Below are positions 31,347-40,318 of a DNA stretch of 64,000 bases, piece by piece. Within the stretch, counting starts at the first letter, position 1. Each line of letters starts with the position of its first letter. Under the pieces are notes generated by a model that saw nothing but the letters and a program-made list of their open reading frames with translations, did not search any database and was not told where the DNA came from. Location: the NCBI GenBank assembly GCA_937625935.1, contig OW569368.1:124001-188000 (forward strand), read 5' to 3'. This DNA is from Tetramitus jugosus. Taxonomy: Eukaryota > Heterolobosea > Eutetramitea > Acrasida > Vahlkampfiidae. Both the position numbers and the translations under genes were made by a program.

Positions 31347-32740
31347 ATGCTTTTGGATCACTATGCAGGCATCCTCCAGAGGAAATTGGATTATGTCCAG
31401 GTTTACAGGTTGGACCTTGGATCACCAAACAGACGCATTGTGCAGATGGTAGGCGGCACCCGTCATCTCCTTATTCTGACAAATGACAATCAGTTGTTCA
31501 CCTGGGGTGAGAACAGTGACTCAATCGTGCCCAAAAACGTGAGCAACTCAACGACCCCCGATGGATGGTACAAGCTGAAAACTCCAGGTACAAATTCTTG
31601 GAACGCAATTGATATGATCGACTGTGGTGGCTACTACTGTCTAGCGCTGGTGAATCATGGCAGAGAGTTGTGGGGAGGTGGGAATAACTCGTTGGGCGAG
31701 CTTGGTTTGAAGAGTAGTGGTTACAGTGGTTGGGAATTGTTGCTCGCTGTGGGCAATCTCGTGAACCAATGTAAGGAACACAACATTGACTTTCCCTTGC
31801 GAAGGCCAATTGACTTCTTGGCCAACAACCCGAATGAAGGATTAGAAAACCAGAGGCCGCACAGGATCACTCATATCAGTGCTGGTTATTACTTTTGGCT
31901 TGTCGTGCTCGACAATCGCTATGTGTTTACATGTGGAGAAGACGAAGGAAGCCAATTGTGTCGCGATAATCCGAACAATGTCCCTAATAGATATCAACTC
32001 ATTAACGAGCAAGGAATGCTCAATGGAAAGAATATCAAAGAAATACGTGCTGGATTTAGATATTGGATGGCACTAACAACTGATAATCAATTGTATGGTT
32101 GTGGTACAAATTCTGACAATCGTAAGTAGTGATATGTTACTCATAATCTAGCAGTTTAATACTCATCGTTTTCTGTCATGTCATTGTAGAGTTGGGTTTT
32201 TCTGGTGAGTGCCCCCGATTGACTCTTATTGACATGACACAAGCAATACCGCGTGATTCTCCTGTGCCCACAATTCAATCTCTCCTCATCAGCCAAAATA
32301 ACTATTATGGCTCTGCGTTCCTGAGCACCGATGCAAAAGTTTACAGTTCAAATCTCTCTGAGATGAGTCATGCAGGTGACTCGTTCTTCAATCCCACAAA
32401 GGAATCATTTATTACCTCTGGCGATACGATTCAATATGCTAATAGCCATACCTTATCATGCTTTGTTCTTAATGGAATGGAAGCCTATACATACCAAAGA
32501 AATGAAGGTACCCTCTCTCCGATGGACTTATCCCAATTCAAACTTGAACGAGGCCACAGGGAAATTCTGGCGATAAGCTGTGGATATTATGGACATATGA
32601 GTTTTATTGTCGGACAGCCCGTTTCATGCCTTAATCGTCACTTTTGTCTCATGCCAAGAGCCAGAAAGTCCTTCACAGATGTTGAGATCATCACTCCGCA
32701 TCACCATTTGCAAGCTCAAAGCCTTTTTAGTCAGAAGTGA
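31347..32740 (+). CDS. RCC1-repeat protein, C-terminal BTB domain broken
   Basis: Two exons, 31347-32121 and 32190-32740, are joined over a 68-nt intron (GTAAGT ... TGTAG) to read TNSDN-QLGFSGE, which restores a canonical RCC1 blade; total 441 residues. RCC1 blades include LFTWGENSD, LWGGGNNSLGELGL, VFTCGEDEGSQL and LYGCGTNSDN. The C-terminus reads SFTDVEIITPHHHLQA, the start of a BTB domain, then runs into a stop at 32738. The expected continuation (KAFLVRSESF) is present in another frame, so a 1-bp loss near 32715 truncates the protein before the BTB core. A pyrimidine tract ending CAG directly before the ATG (31340) looks like a splice acceptor, so an upstream exon is possible. The role of the shortened protein is unknown. 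Confidence 0.75.
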
Positions 32741-32882
32741 GAGTTTCAGCGAGGATGATTTTTTGTGCCTGGGGTGTTGTATTGTAAATATCCTTCGCAA
32801 CTTCCTAATCCGGGAGGAGTTTTATACTCAACTGTCTTCGCTAGCTCCGCTCCGGACCACCATCCATCCTCTGTCTAGATAG
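32709..32882 (+). pseudogene. out-of-frame BTB remnant of the RCC1 gene
   Basis: The frame contains KAFLVRSESFSEDDF, matching the conserved HKAFLxRSxxF stretch of BTB/POZ domains. It overlaps the last codons of the preceding RCC1 gene in a different frame. The rest of the domain is not recognisable before the stop, so more than one disabling change is likely. Confidence 0.55.
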
Positions 32883-33165
32883 ACTATCGCTCGAGGTTTG
32901 TTTTGCATCTTAGACCTCGAATTCGAGCAAAGTGGCTTCGCAAATTATTGTCTGCTTACTTTCTTCTTTACAAACCAACAACAAATTCCATATTATCATT
33001 GAGAAACAATAGACGTATTTCATTAGGCTCATTCACACTGAGAGAAGAATCGCATCAAAACTCGCACACACCGCACCACCCACAAAAGGCACTTTTTTTG
33101 TTCCAAACCAAAACGTAAAAAAATCTCAACCCTAGGCTATCCACACACTTCCTCACACACGAGTC

Positions 33166-36100
33166 ATGGAACCCACCAATTCATCGCTTCTCAATGTTGT
33201 TGCATCGACATCTTCGTCATCTTCACCAACATCCACAGGTAACAACAACCACAACACCCTAACAACGACAGCCACACAACATCAAGCAGTTGCCGCTCCC
33301 CACATGATCCTGCCGGGTAACAACAATTTTTCAACGTCACCATCGTTGATCATCAACACAACAACTGCCGTGGCTACTCCTGACTATATCCATCAACAAC
33401 AACAACACCAACAACATTTATTTACACACCACTCACCACATCAACAACACTCTCCCTCACTGTTCAACCTACAACAACCGACAACAACAACAACAATAAC
33501 CAGTAGTTATCACCATCATCCACAACAACAACAACAACAACAGTACCAACAACAGTTTTCTCATCATCTTCAGCCGTTTATCAGAGCTACGACCAACAAC
33601 AATGCCCCTCATTCAACAACCACAACAACAACAACGATACCTACAGCAGTCACTGCGATCGCGTCATCCGTAGCAACAACAACGACATCAACAACGATAC
33701 CCGCGGGTCCATCTACAACAATAACATCAGACATGTCACCTCAAATGACAACAGCACATCACCTCCAACAACAGCATACTACAACAGATCAATTTAATTT
33801 TCTCGATGTGTCGCCATACAATGTCGTAGCTTCAATACAACAACAACAGCATTATATCCTAAATAATCATAATCATAATAATAGTAATAATAATAATAAT
33901 AATAGCTTTGGCAATGAAACATCAACGACACCCATGTTGAATACAATAACAACATCTTCTCATCATCATCAACAACAACCTCCATCGTATCATACTGCCA
34001 TTCGACCACCACCACCACAATATCATCATGCATCATCACATAACAACAACAATAACATGTTTATTCAAACGACGACGACACCACCACAATATGCATCCCT
34101 CTCAACAACAACAACAACAATATCAGAACCACAACATCATACACCAACGAATACAATATCAGTGTCAAACAATGGCAATGTCACTCCAACAACAACGATA
34201 AGTAACAATCATACGAATAATAATAATAATAGTAGTAGTAGTAGTAGTATTTCACCATTATCATCTCCATTGTCACCATTGATGATTAAACAAGAGAGTC
34301 ACTTGATTCATTCACGTCACAATAGTAACAACAACAATAGTAACAGAAGATTGAAGCGATCGTTTGATGACTTGAACAGTGCATCATCCGTGTCCCATTC
34401 ACCACTACTGACCACTGCAACAACAACAGCAGCAGCAGCAGCCACAACACCATCATCACCCTTACCACTTGTTGTTAGTCCCATTCATTCTCTATCATCA
34501 TCATCATCAAGTGGACAACAGCAACAACAATCTCCTACCACTACCACCACCACTACACTATATACACTCTATCAATCACAAGCTCATCCACCACTACCAC
34601 CACCTACTGTGGAACAACAACAACAACAACAACAAACGACAAGCAACACGAATACGGGAACCACTACTGCTCTGTCCTATAGTGATTACTATGCAGCTAG
34701 TAGTAACAACTCAAATGTACTTCATCATCAACCACTGCATCATCATCACAATAGTACGCAACAACAACAGCAACAACATCATCCATATCAACAACAACAA
34801 GCATCGAGTTATGAACCCATGTCACCACACTCGATTCATCATCATTCCTCTCCATCATCCTCTGCTTCATCTCCACCCTTTTCTCATCATCATCATCATC
34901 ATCTTTCTCTTCATCAGCACAATACAAGTACCAACAACAATAATAATAATAGTAGTGGTAGTAGTGGTCAACAATCATTTGCATCACCTACGACCACTAG
35001 TCCCCCTGTATTGAACTTTATGTATTCACCACCTCCACACCACTCTCATTCCTCTTCCTTTCATCAACAACAACAACATCGTCACGTTGACTACCATGTA
35101 CAACAGCAGCAGCAACAACAGCAACAACAACAATGGCAAGGTAACTTGCGTCTACAACAACAACAACAACATCCTCACGTGTCCTCCTCCTCTCAATATC
35201 ACATTGGTCTCGGAACGAACAGTAACATGAGTGGCAATCTTGATCAAGGTAGTAATGTTGGTAGTGGTGGTGTGATTCATCCGAGTGACACAAATGAGAA
35301 CAGCAGTAGTTCTTATTTGGAGTCGCTTGGACCACAACCCTCTCCCCCTACATTGCTCCACCAACATCAACAACAGCATCATCAGCAGCAACAGTACTCT
35401 ACTAGTAGCTTATTGTCGTCTCCTGTGACTGCAACCGGTGGTCTAACTCTCTCTGAGCTATTTATTTCTCCAACCAACAACAACAATAATAATAATAATC
35501 AGCATATTGGATATTCTATTATGGATGGCAATAGCTCCAACACATCAAACTTTATGAATCATAATATGATGATGGGAGTTCAGGACTCGACTGCAAATAA
35601 TAGCATGACACCAACCAATACTACGATAACAACAACAACAACAACAAGCGGTAGTAGTAATAATAGTAGCGTGATGGATGACTCTGATGACAATCCAATC
35701 AAGAGACAAGCAAAGAAACAAAAACAATCACGATTGACTCCCATTAACACGACCAGTGTCTCAGCAGTATCCAGTTCATCATCATCATCCTCCTCCTCCT
35801 CGTCATCACAATCATCCTCCAGTTCATCATCGACATCCTCTATACAACGTCAACAGCATCATCACATGCATAGCTCTGTTGGAACAAGTTCTCCCATTGG
35901 TGGCAATTGTGCATCACCTTCATCTGCATCCAAGGATCTCGTATTCAAAGATTTTAGTTTTACACCAGAAGACAACAAGATTCGTTTCGTGAACAGTGAT
36001 CATCAAAAGGATGGTATCAATGATGGAACGTGGAGTGAATTGGAACATAATTCCTTCCTCAGAGGACTGACACAGTGCGGCAGAGGTAGATGGAAAGATA

Positions 36101-36363
36101 TTGCTGACAAGTATGTCAAGACGAGAACGAGAACTCAGGTGGCCAGTCATGCACAAAAGTATTTCAATAGACAAAGAAAGGCAATGCAAGTGAAGAGTGG
36201 AGCAGCCACCACAGGTGCCGAAATCAACAGAAATGGAGACGCTGGATTTGGTGATCCTTTCACTTCCGTATACCATAACGATTTATTCGCCGTTCCGGCC
36301 CCTGAAACAGAAAATGCTCCGGTTTCCCTTGACGAGTTGGGAAATTCCCGGAATCAGACATAG
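33166..36363 (+). CDS. SHAQKYF-type Myb transcription factor
   Basis: This 1065-residue intronless gene has a single Myb/SANT repeat at about 952-1006: DGTWSELEHNSFLRGLTQCG, RGRWKDIADKYVKTRT and the diagnostic VASHAQKYFNRQRK ending. SHAQKYF-class Mybs are one-repeat factors common in plants and amoebae that bind TATCC-like elements. The 900 residues before it are extreme low complexity: runs of Gln, Asn, Ser, Thr and His encoded largely by CAA, AAC and TCA repeats. A basic patch (IKRQAKKQKQSRL, near 845) may be a nuclear signal. The large repeat content makes slippage and length variation likely. The Myb part is intact, so the gene is probably functional. Confidence 0.9.
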   Translation: MEPTNSSLLNVVASTSSSSSPTSTGNNNHNTLTTTATQHQAVAAPHMILPGNNNFSTSPSLIINTTTAVATPDYIHQQQQHQQHLFTHHSPHQQHSPSLFNLQQPTTTTTITSSYHHHPQQQQQQQYQQQFSHHLQPFIRATTNNNAPHSTTTTTTTIPTAVTAIASSVATTTTSTTIPAGPSTTITSDMSPQMTTAHHLQQQHTTTDQFNFLDVSPYNVVASIQQQQHYILNNHNHNNSNNNNNNSFGNETSTTPMLNTITTSSHHHQQQPPSYHTAIRPPPPQYHHASSHNNNNNMFIQTTTTPPQYASLSTTTTTISEPQHHTPTNTISVSNNGNVTPTTTISNNHTNNNNNSSSSSSISPLSSPLSPLMIKQESHLIHSRHNSNNNNSNRRLKRSFDDLNSASSVSHSPLLTTATTTAAAAATTPSSPLPLVVSPIHSLSSSSSSGQQQQQSPTTTTTTTLYTLYQSQAHPPLPPPTVEQQQQQQQTTSNTNTGTTTALSYSDYYAASSNNSNVLHHQPLHHHHNSTQQQQQQHHPYQQQQASSYEPMSPHSIHHHSSPSSSASSPPFSHHHHHHLSLHQHNTSTNNNNNNSSGSSGQQSFASPTTTSPPVLNFMYSPPPHHSHSSSFHQQQQHRHVDYHVQQQQQQQQQQQWQGNLRLQQQQQHPHVSSSSQYHIGLGTNSNMSGNLDQGSNVGSGGVIHPSDTNENSSSSYLESLGPQPSPPTLLHQHQQQHHQQQQYSTSSLLSSPVTATGGLTLSELFISPTNNNNNNNNQHIGYSIMDGNSSNTSNFMNHNMMMGVQDSTANNSMTPTNTTITTTTTTSGSSNNSSVMDDSDDNPIKRQAKKQKQSRLTPINTTSVSAVSSSSSSSSSSSSSQSSSSSSSTSSIQRQQHHHMHSSVGTSSPIGGNCASPSSASKDLVFKDFSFTPEDNKIRFVNSDHQKDGINDGTWSELEHNSFLRGLTQCGRGRWKDIADKYVKTRTRTQVASHAQKYFNRQRKAMQVKSGAATTGAEINRNGDAGFGDPFTSVYHNDLFAVPAPETENAPVSLDELGNSRNQT

Positions 36364-36779
36364 GAATTTCGGGGTAACGATTATACGATCGCCCCATGCA
36401 CCTCACACTGTCAACAAAGTTCTCCTTCTCGGAGTTTTATCGGATAGGCTTCCACCAGTATCATGAAGTTCTTTGCAATAATTATGAGGGCACTGAACTC
36501 TGTTGGAATATCTTCTTGAGCCTTTTGCTCGGTTCACGGAGTGCACAAGAGGATTAAAAAGCTCACCAAACATTCCCAAAAAAACTGAGCACAAGGAATT
36601 CTGAAACCATAAACTGAGCACAGTTCACTTTTTCACTTTTCGCTTCATCAAAGCACGAAACGCTTCCCATCGAAAATCTTTTTGGAAAAGGACACAAAAC
36701 TGTGATCATCAAAGAATCACCGAAAGGTTGACAGCACCGCATGATAATAATAAGATAGAGCACAAACAACCAAACAACC
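36364..36779. other. intergenic between two regulator genes
   Basis: No gene is recognised. The right end is AC-rich and leads into the ATG at 36780. Short frames on the minus strand have no domain. Confidence 0.5.
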
Positions 36780-38707
36780 ATGCCGAAAGAAACATCCACC
36801 ACCAAAAAACGTAGGAATACGAAAAACAACAGCTCAAGTGATTCTCTGGATGAGGCACAACCAACAAAGACTCAGAGTAAAAGCAACGGCAGTAAGAAAA
36901 AGAAATCAAGTTCAACCGTGGTGCTTGAAAGAAAAGGTATGATGGTTAAATCTGCTCACAAATTTTGAGCTGCTCCTTGATTTTTTGTGGTGTGTGTTCG
37001 TTCTGCTTGCTCACAAGGCCAGCCGTTTTTTTGCTTTTCCTGTTTTTGGAAACACGTGGTATCCTGATGTACGTAGGCCCAAGTTGTCATCACTGTCGCT
37101 CTAGTCATATACGATGCGATGGTCGAAGGCCATGTGATAACTGTGTGAAGAGAGGCAAGGAGTGCTTCGATTATGACAAGACTCTGCTCTATCAACAACA
37201 TGTTCTTGACTTGTTGAACATTAGCCATCACACGAACAGTATCAACAGTACTGTTGGAGATGATGTAGTGGTGATGCCGAACCAAAGTGCAAGTAATTTA
37301 AATAATTTAAACATTGGCCATTCGCTCATGTCGATGCCAAAGGAGCAGTTATCCTCGTTGCTCATGACCATCAATCAACGACTCTTGTCGAATGCACCAA
37401 AGAGCAGCGGTAATATTGTGCCAAGTGTTATGGAAGATGTGAGTCATGATGGTGATGACGATGAAGCACAAGAGTATCTCTCGAACAAGAGGACATTGCC
37501 CGAAGCCGATGCTGATTCCGAGGATGACAAGCAAAGAATTCAACGAAGAATTTTTGAGGAGGTTGATACGAATGTAATGTTTGGTAGTGGTAGTGGTGAT
37601 CAAGCTTCGTCGGTAGGTTATCATCAAAATTCGGATTTGAATGGCAGTAACAACAGTCAAATGAATGCAAATTCAAATCAATACTTTACTTCATTGCTTC
37701 AGTCACATTTGAGTAGTTTGCTTGATATGTATGATGAAGATGCTTGTTCATCTGCGTCAGTGTCTGATGATGCTTTGACGATTCAAGGTCTGAAGAATGA
37801 GTCACCGTTGGATGGTCCAATCAATGACAATAAGAATGGTGGTAGCAGTAGTGGTACTTCAGGTGTGAATGGAGAAAAATCATCATATACAGTTGCCGAA
37901 GCAGCATACTTGAGGAGGGAGTTGAGCGAGTCTCGAGCCCTTGTGATGAATACACGGTCTGAGTTAATACGGCTTCAAAACGAAAATGCACTATTGAAAC
38001 AGAGACTGAACCAGTTGGAGGGCAGTGGTGTATCTGACAATTCGATGGATCGAGGCCTTCACATGTGGGATTTACCCAACGAACTGTATAAGCCAGTTTT
38101 TGTTGTCAATATGAGTAACTTTAGGATTATGGGCTGTAACAATTATTTTAGAACCCTCTCACGATATTCTCTGAGCGATTTCAAGGACACACCATTCTCT
38201 GTATTTCAGTTATTACCCAGTCGATCGATACCAATATGGCGGCTCGTAATCCAATGGCTAGGCTCGTCTGCCAAAGTAAAATACTTGGAGAACATTGGTT
38301 TTATTGTCACAAGAGATCAACAAGAGATTTGCTTGCGGTTGAAACGAAGGTTCGAAGAAGGCTACTGCTGGGTAGAATGTGAACCGACTCCAATGTACAC
38401 TGATGAATTTAAAGTCGATGATATTTACATACCTAGCACAATGCAGATCCCGTGTGACATTTCGCTGATGAAACTGATGCATCAACCTCCTCCTAGCCAC
38501 AATTATCAAAAGCTGTTGGACATTTTGTTCCAGAGAAAAGTGAGCCAACCAACCATAATTGACTACACGACGCAACAAATTCAAGCTCCAGATGTACAAC
38601 AACAGCAGCAAGGTGGTGTGCTCACTCAACAGTCTCTCTTCAAACCAATACAGCTGGATACGAACGAGGCAGAAGAATTATTAAGCCGGTACTCAAATGT
38701 CAAGTAA
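36780..38707 (+). CDS. Zn2Cys6 transcription factor with coiled coil and PAS-like domain
   Basis: Two exons, 36780-36936 and 37077-38707, are joined over a 140-nt intron (GTATGA ... CGTAG) and read ERKG-PSCHHC; total 595 residues. The first exon supplies a basic, Lys/Ser-rich arm. The Zn2Cys6 cluster is exact, C-x2-C-x6-C-x5-C-x2-C-x6-C, in CHHCRSSHIRC and CDNCVKRGKEC (about 55-81). An acidic, Ser-rich middle is followed by a leucine-zipper-like coiled coil (about 326-370) and a PAS-like domain (about 383-492; YKPVFVVNMSNFRIMGCNNY). Zn2Cys6 plus PAS is the layout of fungal Ert1/AcuK-type regulators of carbon metabolism. The C-terminus is Gln-rich. A nuclear DNA-binding homodimer is inferred; target genes are unknown. 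Confidence 0.85.
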
Positions 38708-38874
38708 TTGAACCGCAAGATAGGACAGTGATATTAATTTATTTCATACAACATAGATTATCGTTGTCCACAGCTTCAGCGCAATCACACTGCAACACAG
38801 TCCCAGCTCGTCAAACCATATCGATATGGTTCGATGTAAATTTTTTCACACGACAAAATCTCAACAAGAAAATG

Positions 38875-39744
38875 TCACGATGGACTTCTATTGCCTCTTC
38901 TGCTGGATTGGTCATAGGGTCTATAGCGATACGAAGAATTGCTCCTCCTACTGGAGCCACTACCATGAGACGAATAATAGCCACTAGAACGACTCTTCTC
39001 CCACCTTTTCTGCTCTGCCAACTCCTTGACTCTTTGACTCAATTTTGTGTTCCATTCATTGTCCTCTCTCTCAATGAGCCAATACACATTGCTTGTCCTA
39101 TGCTTCAACCGCAGTTGATTAAACTGGTAAACAGAGAGATACTTTGGAAACTGGTCTGGAGCATTCTTGTGCAAATCTTGAAAATGATCCCTTAGTTGAC
39201 CATTGTTTAGCACTTGAACTCTTGGATCAACTTCCTTGTTGCTTTGTTGTTCAGTTGCTATTGTTACATCAGCATCCTCTGTAGGAGCAGAAGACGACAG
39301 CTGACCTCCAATTGTGGAGCTCAAGCGTTTGGTTACCTCTGTTTTGTGTGATGTCGATACAGAGCTATTGCTTCTGTTGTCCTTGTGTGATACGACAGTT
39401 GTCAAGCTTACCATCTCATCCACGAGCCAATACACAAAATCCGTACTGCTGCACTTGGCGCCAAAATTTTTTTGATCGTTGCGGCGCGCAAAAAATGGTT
39501 GAAGTTCCACAGCAATGTCATACATGGAACGTTGATTCACTAAGAGCGTGTAGACATATTGAGCGAGTAAATGGCAGTGCGAATCAATGGTTTGATCGTT
39601 CTTATCGCATGGAGGCGAGATATTGTCATCAACAACTACAGTTCTTGCAAATATTTGAGAAATTTTGAGCACTATGCGCTCAAGCAGTATCCTTGATTGG
39701 TGGTCATCCAGTTTGACCTGAACCTTATCGTGTGTATCCGCCAT
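38875..39744 (-). CDS. putative Nab2/ZC3H14-like N-terminal domain protein, RS-rich tail
   Basis: This is a minus-strand frame of 289 residues. Residues about 55-115 (LLAQYVYTLLVNQRSMYDIA ... FVYWLVDEMVSL) resemble the PWI-like helical bundle at the N-terminus of Nab2/ZC3H14, where the pattern is a helix with Leu-Leu-x-Asn, an acidic-Leu helix, and W-L near the end. That domain anchors poly(A)-binding proteins to the export machinery. No CCCH zinc fingers follow. The second half has another helical segment (QFPKYLSVYQFNQLRLKHR ... YWLIERED) and an Arg/Lys-rich coiled coil. It ends in a Ser/Arg/Tyr/Gly-rich tail typical of RNA-processing factors. An RNA-related nuclear role is inferred; confidence in the family is low. 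Confidence 0.55.
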   Translation of the reverse strand: MADTHDKVQVKLDDHQSRILLERIVLKISQIFARTVVVDDNISPPCDKNDQTIDSHCHLLAQYVYTLLVNQRSMYDIAVELQPFFARRNDQKNFGAKCSSTDFVYWLVDEMVSLTTVVSHKDNRSNSSVSTSHKTEVTKRLSSTIGGQLSSSAPTEDADVTIATEQQSNKEVDPRVQVLNNGQLRDHFQDLHKNAPDQFPKYLSVYQFNQLRLKHRTSNVYWLIEREDNEWNTKLSQRVKELAEQKRWEKSRSSGYYSSHGSGSSRRSNSSYRYRPYDQSSRRGNRSPS

Positions 39745-40318
39745 GTTTTCTGTTATTTTTCTCCGCTTTCTCGAAGTTGCTGAACATTCTACGATAAAAA
39801 TCAGGCACCGCGCGTTGTAAACCTATCGGGACAATGAACGGATAATTACCTCATATTACAAAAGTTTTTAGTCAACCAAATTTCATAGCAGTCTCTCATT
39901 GTTCCAACGTCAACATCCCAGTGATACATTCATTGGAGTGAGTATAGTACGACATTACACCACTGACCAAAAAGTTGTGCCTGCTCTCAAACCCAATTCA
40001 CCTGCTTGCCCCATTTTCATTGTAAGCTTTTACCGCCAAGGGATCTTTTACCATTTCTTACGATTGAAAAGGCGTCAGCAAAACAAATCAAGAACAGCAA
40101 GCCACAGACAACCAGCGAGCTAAATCACACAAACCTGACACGATTGAACAACATCACTGCTCCTCTCCACCCAAAAGCTACTAACGAAAAATTTGAAATA
40201 ATTGTTGTAGTAGTCTGAAGACAATCATCAATTCACACGACTCTTTGCCACGCATATATCAGATAACAGACCTACTCTAACAACAACAACAACAATCTAA
40301 CAATCAATCAAAAGAGAC
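39745..40318. other. divergent intergenic region
   Basis: No gene is recognised. Short frames on the plus strand at 39899-40218 have no domain. The right end holds a CAA repeat (about 40280-40295) and repeated CAATC, probably the 5' UTR of the ARID gene. Confidence 0.5.

Noticed and set aside
33794-35727. Antisense and shifted frames over the Myb low-complexity region
   Set aside because: Repeat-driven open frames without start context or domain.
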